A stretch of DNA of 34,337 nucleotides from JAAYCB01 sp012744395 (GCA_028703175.1 JAQVNJ010000061.1:1-34337), one strand, 5' to 3'; counted from the stretch's first letter, positions 13,554 through 22,655 are shown. The notes: generated by a model from the sequence alone, not told the origin. Made by a program: numbers and translations.

Positions 13554-15826
13554 CGATTCTCTCGCGCCTCCTCCGCTATCGCTGGACCTTGTCGCTGCTG
13601 CTCCTTCTGGTCCTGCCGTTCACCCTCCGCGGGGCGCTGCATGCCTGGCGCAGCAACGCCAACGATGTGCTCGATTGGCTGCCCGACAACTTCGAGGCGA
13701 CCGAGCAACTCGGCTATTTTGTCGGCCTTTTCGGCAGCGACGAGTTGCTGATGATCAGTTGGGAAGGCTGCACGCTGGACGATCCGAGAATCGCCGCGCT
13801 GCGGGCGGAAATCTGCGCGCCCGCTGCGAGCGCGTCGGGCGAAGTGGTTTACTACCGCGAGGTTTTCACTGGGCCGGCGATTCTCGACGCCTTTCGTGGA
13901 CCGCCGCTGGAAATGAGCAGCCACGACGCCCTCCAGCGAATGGCCGGTTGGATCGTCTCGGCCGACGGCAACACGACCTGCCTGATCGCCCTCGTGTCCG
14001 AAGCGGGGACGATGAACCGGCACGCCGCCGTGGCCCACGTGTTCGCGGCCGCCGACCGTGTAGCGGGCCTCTCCAGCCAGGCGATCCACGTCGCCGGCCC
14101 GACAATCGAGGGCGTGGCTGTCGACGAGGCCAGCCAGAGCGGGTTGCTCGCCCTGAACCTCGCATCGTTCGCGATATGCCTTGCGATCATGGTTGTCTGT
14201 CTCGGCAGCCTGAGAGCGGCCCTGCTGGTGTTTCTGATCGCCCTATTCAATGAACAGCTCAGTATGGCGCTGGTCCACTACACGGGTTGCCACCTCGATT
14301 CGATCTTGCTGCTGACCGCGAACCTTACGTTCGTGGTCACCGTTTCGATCGGCATCCATCTGGTCAACTACTACCGCGACGCGATGATCACCGGCAACCT
14401 CGAAGATGCTGTTGCCAGGGCTTGCCGCGCGGCCTGGACTCCGACCTTTCTGGCGACGCTGACCACCGCTCTTGGCCTGGTCTCGCTGACCGTCAGCCGG
14501 ATCAGGCCGATCACCCGATTCGGCGCCTATTCCGCCGCTTCGATCTCGATTGGCATGCTCGTGGTGATCGTTTACGTAGCGCTCCATTTCCAGATCTGGC
14601 CTCTTCGCCGTTGGAACGCGGCGATCCAGCCGGACAAGCCCGCCGAACCCGGCCCTGCAAAGAGGCGGCTGGTCGCCCTGTTGACGGCGTTCCAATGGCC
14701 GATCCTGCTGACGGCGTTTGCCGTGCTCATGGGTGGCGGCCTGGGGACTCTGCGGTTGAGAACATCCGTCGGCCTGAACGACTTGCTGCCCTCGCGGTCG
14801 CGGGTGATCCAAGACTACGCATGGCTCGAAGACCATATCGGCCCCCTCGTTCCGGTCGAAGTCCTGATCGAGATGCCCCGCGGCGACGATCGCCAACTGC
14901 TGGCGCAGTTCCGCACAATCCGCGCCGCCCACGAGGCACTACAAGCCGTCGATCCGCGCGACGCGGTCATCTCGTCAGCCACCTTCGCACCGGAGCCGCC
15001 TCGGAGCGGTGGATTCCGCCAGGTTGCCCAGGCGGCCGTGTTTCGCAAGAGACTGATGAGCAGCCAGGATCAATTGCGCGAGTTGGGCTACCTGACGGTT
15101 GACAGCGAAACGAACTACTGGCGAATCACGCTGCGCACCTCCTCCTCGCGGCGCAGCGATTACGGAGCGCTGCTTGCCGCCCTGCGCCGGACCGTCGTCG
15201 AAACCGTCCATGTGGAGGGAATGGTCGCTCCGGATCGAATCATCGTCTGCGGGGGAGTGCCGCTGATCTTTCAAGCCCAGCAGCAGCTTCTGAAAGACCT
15301 GATCATCAGCTATGTCCTCTCCTTCGCCCTGATTGCGATCGCGCTGATGCTGGTGTTTCGCAGCGTGGCCTGCGGAGCCCTCTGCATCATTCCAAACATC
15401 CTGCCAAGCGCCATGGTGTTTGGCCTGATGGGTTGGATCGACATGCCCGTCGAGCTTGGCACGATCTTGACCGCCAGCGCCGCGTTGGGAATTTCCGTCG
15501 ACGACGCACTGCACTTCATTACCTGGTTCCAACGCAGGATTTCCGTGGGCGGCTCCGCTGCGGAAGCGGTGTCGTTCGCCTACCGACGCTGTGCCCTGGC
15601 CATGATTCAAACCACGTTGATCTGTAGTCTCGGCCTCGTCGTATTCGCCCTCAGTCCGTTTGCCCCCATCGCCCGATTCGGGATGTGCATGTTCGTCCTG
15701 CTGTTGATCGCCCTTCTGGGGAACCTGATCGTTCTGCCCGCAATTCTGCTCAGTCCCCTCGGCCGCCCGTTTCTTCCCAAGCCCCAAGCCACACGTGCAT
15801 GCATCTTCCAGGAGGACAAGACTTGA
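13550..15826 (+). CDS. MMPL/RND-superfamily lipid exporter
   Basis: A 758-residue inner-membrane protein with the two-fold repeat of the RND superfamily. Transmembrane segment 1 is at about 12-30, followed by an exposed loop of about 165 residues, a cluster of helices at about 198-350, helix 7 at about 380-400, a second large loop, and a final helix cluster from about 585 to 750. The LGISVDDALHFITW segment in the second cluster is the proton-relay region typical of MMPL and hopanoid-transporter (HpnN)-like proteins. MMPL proteins export complex lipids, which suits the preceding biosynthesis genes. The ATG at 13550 overlaps the preceding TGA. No ATPase is needed or seen nearby. Confidence 0.9.
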   Translation: MTILSRLLRYRWTLSLLLLLVLPFTLRGALHAWRSNANDVLDWLPDNFEATEQLGYFVGLFGSDELLMISWEGCTLDDPRIAALRAEICAPAASASGEVVYYREVFTGPAILDAFRGPPLEMSSHDALQRMAGWIVSADGNTTCLIALVSEAGTMNRHAAVAHVFAAADRVAGLSSQAIHVAGPTIEGVAVDEASQSGLLALNLASFAICLAIMVVCLGSLRAALLVFLIALFNEQLSMALVHYTGCHLDSILLLTANLTFVVTVSIGIHLVNYYRDAMITGNLEDAVARACRAAWTPTFLATLTTALGLVSLTVSRIRPITRFGAYSAASISIGMLVVIVYVALHFQIWPLRRWNAAIQPDKPAEPGPAKRRLVALLTAFQWPILLTAFAVLMGGGLGTLRLRTSVGLNDLLPSRSRVIQDYAWLEDHIGPLVPVEVLIEMPRGDDRQLLAQFRTIRAAHEALQAVDPRDAVISSATFAPEPPRSGGFRQVAQAAVFRKRLMSSQDQLRELGYLTVDSETNYWRITLRTSSSRRSDYGALLAALRRTVVETVHVEGMVAPDRIIVCGGVPLIFQAQQQLLKDLIISYVLSFALIAIALMLVFRSVACGALCIIPNILPSAMVFGLMGWIDMPVELGTILTASAALGISVDDALHFITWFQRRISVGGSAAEAVSFAYRRCALAMIQTTLICSLGLVVFALSPFAPIARFGMCMFVLLLIALLGNLIVLPAILLSPLGRPFLPKPQATRACIFQEDKT
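15810..15815 (+). promoter_or_regulatory. AGGAGG Shine-Dalgarno that fixes a TTG start
   Basis: A perfect AGGAGG, inside the last codons of the exporter gene, sits seven bases before TTG at 15823. The TTG overlaps the exporter's TGA as TTGA. This decides the start of the following gene, whose frame is open much further upstream. Confidence 0.75.
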
Positions 15827-17511
15827 AAGTCAGCGACGTGAAATTGACGCTCGTTCTGGCAGCATTCGCGACCGTTTCGCCGGCTCGCGGCAACGCCGAG
15901 GAAGAGCTGCTGCGCTTGCTGCCCGAATCGACAAGCTACGCCGTGGTGACACGCGATTGTGCCGCTGCCTGGTCTCAAGCGCGGCTGGAATCGCATGGCA
16001 AGGACGCCGAGGGAGTCGCGAAGAACGGCGACTTCTGGACCGCCTGCGGTCTCGCGCCCGAGGCCCTCGCGGAGACCCCCGTCTCCTGCCTGCTGCGAGC
16101 GGAGACACGCCAGGCGGAGGGCCACGCTGCCAGGCTGATCGCGGCCGAGGCGGAGACCGCGGACCAGGCGGCCGATCTGCTGAAACGCGCGAGGCAACGG
16201 CTGTCCGACGCAGGGGGCGCCGCGGCAACGGCGCGTCTCGGCAAGATGGAGGGGGTAAAGCACACCTGGCAAGCGGAAGATGGCCGCGAATCGACGGCTG
16301 TTCACCTCCTTCACGGCAATCTGCTGATCTGCGCCAGCGACGTCGCCCTGGCCGAGGAGCTGGCGACCCGTCTTGACGATCCGTCCCGCACGGGTCCGCC
16401 AGCGCTCGGCGAGATCATGCGGGCGCTGCCCGAGAGAGGCGCCGAGGATCGTCTCCAGATCACCTGGTACGGCAATCCCTGGATAGAACTGAATGCCGCG
16501 GCAGCCCGCAGTGCGGAAGACCGGAGCCTTGTCGCCACGGCGAAGCGCCACGGGCTCGATGCGGTCCTGGCCGTTGGCGGTGTTGTATCGGTCCGCACAA
16601 GCGGCGACGTGTTCTCCCATTTGATCGTGCGCACCGAGAAGCCCCATCGCGGTTCGCTGCGGATTCTGCAGTTGGGCCCGCTGGAGCAATGGGAGCTTCC
16701 CCAATGGCTCCCGCAGGAATACTCCGAGCTTGCCGTACTGCATGGCGACGTCCCCGCCGGATTGCGATACGTGGGAGCTGTCTTTGACGGACTGTACGCC
16801 GACGGAACCGAAGGGACCTACGAAGATATCCTGGCCGACCTGAAGGACGAGTACGGGCTGGGAGTCGATCTGGAAAAGGAACTCTATCCCCATCTCGGAC
16901 CGCGCGTCGTGTGGCTGCTGGGCAAGTCCCGCGATGAAACACCGGGACCGGTGCTGCTCGCCTTGCAGACCGGTTCTCCGGAGAAAGTTGCGGCGACGCT
17001 GCGGCTTCTGATGGAAGGTGACCCGGACGTGCAGGAGAAGTCCGTGGCGGGCTGCGAGTATCCGCTCTGGCAGATCACCGGCGGCGGCGGCGTCCCGGAT
17101 TCCGGCGTGATCGTTGCCCGGGGATACATCCTCTGCTGCGAAGATGTCGGCCTGATCCATCAGGCCCTGGCCGCCGGGAACAGCAAGGCTACCGAGCTCG
17201 TTTCGGCGGCCGACAACCTGAGACAACTTGCCGGACCTCTCGGCTTGGGGGCTCCGTGCATGTTGCTTGCCCGGCAGAGCGCGCAGCCGCGGCCCGCCCC
17301 CGACCCGGCTCGCCCGCCTGGCACGGAATCCATCGTCTCCTGGCTTCTGTTCGGCTCTCCCGATGCCTCGGCGCTGTCTGGGTTGCTCGGTCGAGCAGGC
17401 GACGCGGCGCGATCAACAACCTTGCCCCTCTTGAAGGGCTTTCCCGTGACGATCGGCTATGACACCCCGCACGGGTATTGGTTCTTCAGCCGGGCCCCGG
17501 CAACAGAATAG
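15823..17511 (+). CDS. Exported protein of unknown function, TTG start
   Basis: A 562-residue protein that I do not recognise. Starting at the TTG that follows AGGAGG, the N-terminus has one Lys-rich end and a hydrophobic stretch (VKLTLVLAAFATV) followed by small residues, a plausible secretion signal with cleavage near residue 20. The remainder is soluble, with alternating helical segments rich in Ala, Glu and Leu and repeated (L/V)LPE-like starts. The fold reminds me of the DUF3352-type exported proteins common in planctomycetes, but I cannot confirm it. Overlap with the exporter gene suggests a periplasmic or outer-membrane-side partner in the same pathway. Upstream in-frame starts lie within the exporter gene and are rejected. 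Confidence 0.7.
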   Translation: MKVSDVKLTLVLAAFATVSPARGNAEEELLRLLPESTSYAVVTRDCAAAWSQARLESHGKDAEGVAKNGDFWTACGLAPEALAETPVSCLLRAETRQAEGHAARLIAAEAETADQAADLLKRARQRLSDAGGAAATARLGKMEGVKHTWQAEDGRESTAVHLLHGNLLICASDVALAEELATRLDDPSRTGPPALGEIMRALPERGAEDRLQITWYGNPWIELNAAAARSAEDRSLVATAKRHGLDAVLAVGGVVSVRTSGDVFSHLIVRTEKPHRGSLRILQLGPLEQWELPQWLPQEYSELAVLHGDVPAGLRYVGAVFDGLYADGTEGTYEDILADLKDEYGLGVDLEKELYPHLGPRVVWLLGKSRDETPGPVLLALQTGSPEKVAATLRLLMEGDPDVQEKSVAGCEYPLWQITGGGGVPDSGVIVARGYILCCEDVGLIHQALAAGNSKATELVSAADNLRQLAGPLGLGAPCMLLARQSAQPRPAPDPARPPGTESIVSWLLFGSPDASALSGLLGRAGDAARSTTLPLLKGFPVTIGYDTPHGYWFFSRAPATE

Positions 17512-17539
17512 CCGCACGCAGCGGCGAACGGACCCCGCC

Positions 17540-19435
17540 ATGTTCGAGTTCCCTCAGCCCGCGTTCCGACCGAGACGTCCAGAACTCCGATGCCCGCTGG
17601 CCGGCACTCCGCCGATCCGCCCGAGGCAGCCATGCCGGTTCCGGGTCTTGGCGTTCACCCTCGCCGCGTTCTTGCCGGCCAGCCTGTCTCCGGGGGCCGT
17701 TGCAGCGCTGCACGAACGCATTGACGATGCCCGAGAAGAGTATCGTGCGATCACGGAGGAAGACGTGCGGGCTGCCGAGGAAGACGTGCGCGACGCGCGA
17801 CGCGCGGTCGAACGGCTGTTTGCCGCGGATTCTCAGGAGGGCTGGCTGGCCTGGCGGGCCTACTTGCTGTGGGACGAGCAACAACAGCACCTCGAAGGCG
17901 ACGGGCCCATCGACGGGCCCTTCTGGAATCAGGTGCTTCGCCGGCTGGCGGCCAACTGGCCGGGGCTGGAGCTCGATTGTTTCGCCAGCCTCCGCGGGAC
18001 AATCCGCGATCTGATCGACCTGGCCGAGATACAACGCCAGCCGCATCCACAAGCGCACTACCTGGCACTGCTCGATGAACTGGCTGCGTTGCTGCCCGGC
18101 GACAGCCACCCCCCCTCGGCAGTCGAATTGGAGGAATTGTCAGGCATCCTCAGCCGCCTGGGACAGTCTCGGCAGACGCCGGACCTGGTGGCGGCCGTCC
18201 GCGAGGAATTCCTCTTCCCGAATCTGTTCGTGGGGTTGCCCGCGTCGCTTGTGGCCGCGGAGCTGAACCAACCGATCCGGCAGCCCTACGACTACCATCG
18301 CCTGGTTGGCGCGGCCAGCGTGACGGCAAGCGGGACGATCGAGGCAACGTTGACGGCGACCCTTCCGGAAAGCGCCAAGCCCGGCGTTGTCCAGTTGCAG
18401 ATCGACGGGGTCAGCGCCGCCGAGTCCACCAGCCGCGAGGAAGGCGTCAGGGTGCGTACCCGGTCCGATCTCCAGTTCTCCGCAAACGCCTCGCTGCATC
18501 CGACTCGCGAAGGATTCCAGGTCGAACCCTTTCAGGCCACGGGCAGGCTCGATAGTCGGATCATCGGCGTCTCGTCGGGGTATCGCGGCAGACGGGCATC
18601 CGAAGCGAACCAACGCGCCCGTGCCCAGCATGCTGCGCGCCTCCCCCTCGCCGAATCCCTTGCACTCCGCGACCTCGGCGGTCACTTGACGCAACAGCTC
18701 GGCGAACGCTGCCGAATCCTGAATGCCGCGATCGACGAACACGTCCGCAACCCGTTGCTCCGATACGATCGATTCCCCGCCGAAGTGACCTTCGAGAATG
18801 CCCGTTCGACCCTCTGGCTCATGGCAACGATGGCGGACGAACATCAACTGGCGGGTCCGCCCGCCCCCGACTTTGGCGATCCGGATACGGTGAGACTCTT
18901 CTGCCACCAGTCGTCGTTGAACAACAATGCGGGGCCGATCTTCGCATCCCGAACCTGGTCGTTCCAGGAACTGCTCGGACTCTGGCTGAGCGACGTTCCC
19001 CAGAACGATCCGCTGGCAATAACATTCGCTCCGCTGGCACCGGTCTTCGTCGGCTGTGCCGACAATGAAATCTCACTCCGCATCCTGGCCGAAGCGTTTG
19101 AATACGAGGGACGGCGCTACTCCGGGATGGAGATCCAGGTCCGATTCGGGCTGGAGCATACGGATCACGGTTGGCAGTTCCTTCGCAGAGACAAGCCGCA
19201 GGTTCTGCCCCGCCTGCTCGACGACGGCTCGCGCCCGCAACTCAAGCTTCGCGATCTGGCGTTTCGCCGAATCCTTCTGAATCGACTGGAACGCGACATT
19301 CCGGAACGCATCGATGCCGGTGCGATCCGATTGCCGGAAGGCTTTGAACGGGTCCGCACGCTTGAGGCGGTTGAGGCTGAGATTCGCGACGGCTGGCTCT
19401 TGATGTCCTTTCAGATGCCGGCCACGGATCGCTGA
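17540..19435 (+). CDS. Exported protein of unknown function
   Basis: A 631-residue protein with no family I recognise. The N-terminus is long, basic and Pro-rich, then a hydrophobic segment (VLAFTLAAFLPASL) at about residues 36-50 gives a signal peptide or anchor. A coiled-coil-like acidic helix follows (about 60-90, REEYRAITEEDVRAAEEDV). The middle (about 230-330) looks beta-rich and the last 200 residues are mixed. The start at ATG 17540 is preferred because an upstream frame overlaps the previous gene; the ribosome site is weak. It is the last gene of the plus-strand run, 28 bases after the previous stop, so a role in envelope handling of the product is plausible but not shown. Confidence 0.7.
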   Translation: MFEFPQPAFRPRRPELRCPLAGTPPIRPRQPCRFRVLAFTLAAFLPASLSPGAVAALHERIDDAREEYRAITEEDVRAAEEDVRDARRAVERLFAADSQEGWLAWRAYLLWDEQQQHLEGDGPIDGPFWNQVLRRLAANWPGLELDCFASLRGTIRDLIDLAEIQRQPHPQAHYLALLDELAALLPGDSHPPSAVELEELSGILSRLGQSRQTPDLVAAVREEFLFPNLFVGLPASLVAAELNQPIRQPYDYHRLVGAASVTASGTIEATLTATLPESAKPGVVQLQIDGVSAAESTSREEGVRVRTRSDLQFSANASLHPTREGFQVEPFQATGRLDSRIIGVSSGYRGRRASEANQRARAQHAARLPLAESLALRDLGGHLTQQLGERCRILNAAIDEHVRNPLLRYDRFPAEVTFENARSTLWLMATMADEHQLAGPPAPDFGDPDTVRLFCHQSSLNNNAGPIFASRTWSFQELLGLWLSDVPQNDPLAITFAPLAPVFVGCADNEISLRILAEAFEYEGRRYSGMEIQVRFGLEHTDHGWQFLRRDKPQVLPRLLDDGSRPQLKLRDLAFRRILLNRLERDIPERIDAGAIRLPEGFERVRTLEAVEAEIRDGWLLMSFQMPATDR

Positions 19436-19449
19436 CAGGCGGCGAGCTT

Positions 19450-19474
19450 CCCGATTCGCTACCGGCAATCCGGG
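19450..19474. terminator. Weak hairpin between convergent genes
   Basis: CCCGATT at 19450-19456 pairs with AATCCGGG at 19467-19474, with one bulged base and a ten-base loop. It sits in the 39-base space between the two convergent operons, where a bidirectional terminator would be expected. There is no T-tract, so this is only a candidate. Confidence 0.25.
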
Positions 19475-21691
19475 CTAGCGCTGGTCGCCTCGCCCTGCCC
19501 GGAGCTCGTAGAGCCGGTAGCCGATCCGGCGGCAGGCCTCCACCGTCTCGACGTAGGGCGTATCGCAGACGTCGACGAAGCCGTTCTGGAAATTCTCGCC
19601 GTCGTCTCGTCCCGTGGTCGCCTGGTCGCCGAACTGGTGCCAGTGGGTCCCGACGACCCACGGGTTTTCCAGCGCGCTGGCGACATACTTTTCGTAGGCC
19701 TCCCCGCGGGCCTGCTGGTTTGCCACCGGGCGCAGGCTGGCGTGGAACTTGCCGCGGTCGAGCGCGCCGAAGTGCCACTCGCCGATCACCACCGGCTTGT
19801 CGATCCCCTCCGGCAGGCGGAAATCGGCGAGGGTCTCGGCGTAGCGGTTGACGCTGACCACGTCGCTGTACCTGGCGGCCGTGCGGAAGACGACGGCGTG
19901 GCTCCAACCGGCGAAGCGGCAGCCGAGATAGAGCCCCTCGGGATCGATCTCCTTGACCGCTTCGCGGCACTGGCGGAAATAGGCGTCGGCGATCGTGGCG
20001 AGGAACGCGGCCAGGTCCTCGCGCCCCTGTTCCGGGGCCGGCGGCGCGGTCGAATTGATCATCGCCTCCCAGGAGGCATAGCGCGCTTTCCAGGCGGCGT
20101 TCAGCTTCTCGATCGTCTCGTACTTCGCCTTGAGCTGGTCGACCAGCGCCCGCTTGGCCGGCTGGTCGGCCGGCGAGGCGAGCGCCGCCCGGGCCAGCGC
20201 TGTCTCGTCCGCCCCCCAGTTCAGCTCGTTTCCGGGAAAGTAGCCGAGGCACCAGGGGTCGCCGACGGCCTTGCCCTTGTGCTGGGCGACCTCCTTGAGC
20301 AGGACGGCCTTGAAGCTCGGGTCGAAGACGTCGGGAAATTTGCCCCAGCCGCCGCTGGTCGCCTCGATGACGCGGCTGTCGTCGTGGATCGTCGCCACGT
20401 AGCCGGTTGCGCCGGGCGTGTCTTCGGGCGGCGAATCGAGGCTGTAGACGGTCGCCGTGTAGGGGGTCTTCCGCTCCAGGTAGATCGCCGGCTGCGAACA
20501 GTTGGCGATCGTGTTGAGCCCCCAGCTGCGCAGCCTGCGGTGCACCAGGTCGGCGTAGTCCGCCTGCCAGTTGGGGCCGTACTTTCGCAGCAGGTTGGCG
20601 CCGCTGAAATTGTAGGTTTCCGCGCCGCGATCGTAGAGGCCCGAGATCGCCCAAATGCTGCGGCCGTAGAACGCGCCGAACGGCGAGTCGCGGTCTGCCA
20701 GTTCGGCGAACAGGTGCCCGCGGCCGCTGATCGGGGTATACCCGCAGGACCAGGTGACGCGGACCAGGCCGTGCGACCAGAAGAGCCGCCCTTCCGGGTC
20801 GACGAACCACCACTTGTCGCGCCATTTGGCGACGCGGAAACGGCCGGTCGCTTCGAGCTTCGGCCCGGCGAGCCAGCCGCCGTACTGGTTCCAGGCTTGC
20901 GGGCCCGGGTGGGCCGCCAGATCGGCCGCTTCCTGCTTGCGCGCCGCGGCCAGGTCGTCTTCGCCGTGGGTCTTGCCCGGCCAGTCCTTGTGAATGTACT
21001 GTCCGAAGCGGTCGACCAGCGGAAACAGGTCGTCCAGATTCCGCGGCAGGGGAAACGCCGGGCTGCCGCCGGCGCGGAGCTCGGAAACCGTGTATTCGCA
21101 CGTGCCGCCGGGCTGATACACATAGACGGAGATCGCCACCACGTTGGCCGGGTCGATGCCCTGGCCCCGCCGCGTCTGGAAGCCGCCGGGCGTGCCGCGC
21201 ATCCCGCGCAGCGGCTCCTCGAGGGCTTTCGGCGGCCGGGCGCTGATCGTGACTTTGAGCGTCTGCTCCGCGCCCGGCGGGATCGTCGCCGATCGGATGC
21301 AGCAGCCTTTTCTTGCGGTCCTGTCCGCGCCGGGATTATCCAGGGCCAGATGCACGCTCAAAGCGGCTTTGCCGAGGTTCTTCACGCGGGCCTCGACGTG
21401 GCCCACGCCCGTCAAGTCCCAGGCCGCGCCCGGCGGCGCGAACGTGATGCCCGGCCGGCCGCTGCTGCGGCTGACGCGGACCCGCCAGGCAGCGCCGTCG
21501 CGCTCGACTTGCGCCTCGGGCGTGGCCTCGCCGATCGCCCGGGCCAGGTCGAGCGGATCGCCGCCGGTCTCCCCGCCGCCCTGTGCGGGCTGTGCGGGCT
21601 GTGCGGGCTGCGCGGGCCGGGCGGGCTGTGCGGCGACCAGCAGGCAGAGAGACAGAACAACCGCCGGGAAAACGCACTTGCTGCGTGCCAT
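19475..21691 (-). CDS. Exported GH50-like (beta-agarase-type) glycoside hydrolase
   Basis: A 738-residue secreted protein. The signal peptide is at residues 1-22, followed by a low-complexity Pro-Ala-Gln stretch, an N-terminal beta-rich, possibly carbohydrate-binding region to about 270, then a TIM-barrel hydrolase. The likely acid/base is Glu489 in FPGNELNWG and the nucleophile Glu638 in VVIGEWHFGALDRG. These motifs, and a WWFVDPEGRLFWSHG entry to the barrel, resemble GH50 beta-agarases of clan GH-A. GH50 enzymes cleave beta-1,4 bonds of agarose; another beta-galactan is possible. The ATG at 21691 follows AGGAGG by six bases; the open frame upstream is not coding. Galactonate-dehydratase-like and dehydrogenase genes directly upstream fit galactose-containing polymer use. 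Confidence 0.72.
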   Translation of the reverse strand: MARSKCVFPAVVLSLCLLVAAQPARPAQPAQPAQPAQGGGETGGDPLDLARAIGEATPEAQVERDGAAWRVRVSRSSGRPGITFAPPGAAWDLTGVGHVEARVKNLGKAALSVHLALDNPGADRTARKGCCIRSATIPPGAEQTLKVTISARPPKALEEPLRGMRGTPGGFQTRRGQGIDPANVVAISVYVYQPGGTCEYTVSELRAGGSPAFPLPRNLDDLFPLVDRFGQYIHKDWPGKTHGEDDLAAARKQEAADLAAHPGPQAWNQYGGWLAGPKLEATGRFRVAKWRDKWWFVDPEGRLFWSHGLVRVTWSCGYTPISGRGHLFAELADRDSPFGAFYGRSIWAISGLYDRGAETYNFSGANLLRKYGPNWQADYADLVHRRLRSWGLNTIANCSQPAIYLERKTPYTATVYSLDSPPEDTPGATGYVATIHDDSRVIEATSGGWGKFPDVFDPSFKAVLLKEVAQHKGKAVGDPWCLGYFPGNELNWGADETALARAALASPADQPAKRALVDQLKAKYETIEKLNAAWKARYASWEAMINSTAPPAPEQGREDLAAFLATIADAYFRQCREAVKEIDPEGLYLGCRFAGWSHAVVFRTAARYSDVVSVNRYAETLADFRLPEGIDKPVVIGEWHFGALDRGKFHASLRPVANQQARGEAYEKYVASALENPWVVGTHWHQFGDQATTGRDDGENFQNGFVDVCDTPYVETVEACRRIGYRLYELRAGRGDQR
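21591..21635 (-). repeat. 9-bp tandem repeat coding for Pro-Ala-Gln
   Basis: Five near-identical nine-base units (CTGTGCGGG on the plus strand, the last two diverged) code for a Pro-Ala-Gln/Arg linker just behind the signal peptide of the glycoside hydrolase. Copy number of such repeats often changes between strains. Confidence 0.75.
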
Positions 21692-21697
21692 GAGAAG

Positions 21698-21703
21698 CCT
21701 CCT
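21698..21703 (-). promoter_or_regulatory. AGGAGG Shine-Dalgarno of the glycoside hydrolase gene
   Basis: Read on the minus strand this is a perfect AGGAGG, six bases before the ATG at 21691. It fixes the start and excludes a 146-residue N-terminal extension that runs back into the neighbouring gene. Confidence 0.75.
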
Positions 21704-21780
21704 GATTTTACTGATTCTGCCCGGATGGAATCGCTGGCGGGGACTCGTTCGCGGCGGCAGACCACCGCTGGACGACATTA

Positions 21781-21861
21781 TAAACCTTCGCGCCGCGCGA
21801 ATCGGACCTCCCCTCCCGCGTAAACCGCCGCGCCGCGCGAATCGGACTCTCCCCTCCCCCG
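21781..21861. repeat. 40-bp direct tandem repeat, two copies
   Basis: The 40 bases at 21781-21820 are followed directly by a second copy at 21821-21861 with a few differences; both contain the core GCCGCGCGAATCGGAC. The repeat lies in the space between the SDR stop and the glycoside hydrolase start. It could be a regulatory site or a slippage product. Confidence 0.7.
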
Positions 21862-21875
21862 CTCCGCCGGGTCCT

Positions 21876-22655
21876 TCAGACAGAGCAGTCCGGCGGGACG
21901 AGTTGGATGTCGATCCCGCCGGACACCAAGAGCGATGAGCCGGTGATGTTGCCGGCCTTGGAGGAGGCGAGAAACGCCGCGGCCTCGCCGATGTCGCCGG
22001 CCGTCGATTCCTTGCCCAAGGGGATGTTCTTCCAGCGGCGCTGCTTGTCCTCTTCGGAGAGATCGTCCCACCGCTCGGTGCGGATGTAACCGGGAATGAC
22101 GCAATTGACCCGGATGCCGTGTTGGGCAAGCTCGACGGCGATCGCCCGCGTCAGGCTCTCCACGCCCCCCTTCGACGCGATGTAGGCGGCGCGGTTGGGT
22201 ATCACGCGGTCCGCCGTGTTCGATCCGATGTTGACAATCGCCCCTCCGCCCCGGGCGATCATCTGCCGGGCGGCGCGCTGCGCGCAGAGGGCGTAGCCGC
22301 GGAGGTTGACGGCCAGGACTTCATCGAAGAAGGCGATCGGCATATCGAGGAACCCGTGGCCGAGGCCGAGGTGGCAGGCGTTGTTCACAAGCACGTCGAG
22401 CCCGCCGGCCCGCGCTTCAATCAAGGCCAGCGCGCGGCGGACGTCTTCCTCGCAAGCGACGTCCGCCGCGACCGGCACGTATCGGCCGCCCCGCGAGCCG
22501 GCCTGGCGGCCGAGCCTCGCCGCGGCCTCCTCGACCTGTGCGAGCGAGCGCCCGTGGACAAACACGGTCGCGCCGTAATCACCGAAGACCTTGGCGATGC
22601 CCCATCCCGTGTTGCGGGAGGAACCGGTCACGAGAACGTTCTTGCCTTGGAACAT
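21876..22655 (-). CDS. Short-chain dehydrogenase/reductase (classical SDR)
   Basis: A 259-residue cytoplasmic oxidoreductase. The NAD(P)-binding motif is TGSSRNTG (residues 10-17), a variant in which the second Gly is Asn. The NNA motif (91-93), catalytic Ser145, Tyr158 and Lys162 (AYIASK) are present, and the C-terminus has the usual LVSGGIDI end. It probably oxidises or reduces a sugar or sugar acid. It lies between the glycoside hydrolase and the enolase-superfamily gene on the same strand, with only 27 bases to the latter, so a joint pathway for a sugar such as galactose is likely. The exact substrate is unknown. Confidence 0.85.
   Translation of the reverse strand: MFQGKNVLVTGSSRNTGWGIAKVFGDYGATVFVHGRSLAQVEEAAARLGRQAGSRGGRYVPVAADVACEEDVRRALALIEARAGGLDVLVNNACHLGLGHGFLDMPIAFFDEVLAVNLRGYALCAQRAARQMIARGGGAIVNIGSNTADRVIPNRAAYIASKGGVESLTRAIAVELAQHGIRVNCVIPGYIRTERWDDLSEEDKQRRWKNIPLGKESTAGDIGEAAAFLASSKAGNITGSSLLVSGGIDIQLVPPDCSV

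Noticed and set aside
21591..21635. Short tandem repeat considered as a CRISPR or regulatory array
   Set aside because: Units are nine bases with no spacers and lie in frame within a coding linker.
21692..22129. N-terminal extension of the glycoside hydrolase
   Set aside because: The frame overlaps the SDR gene and precedes a signal peptide whose ATG has its own AGGAGG.
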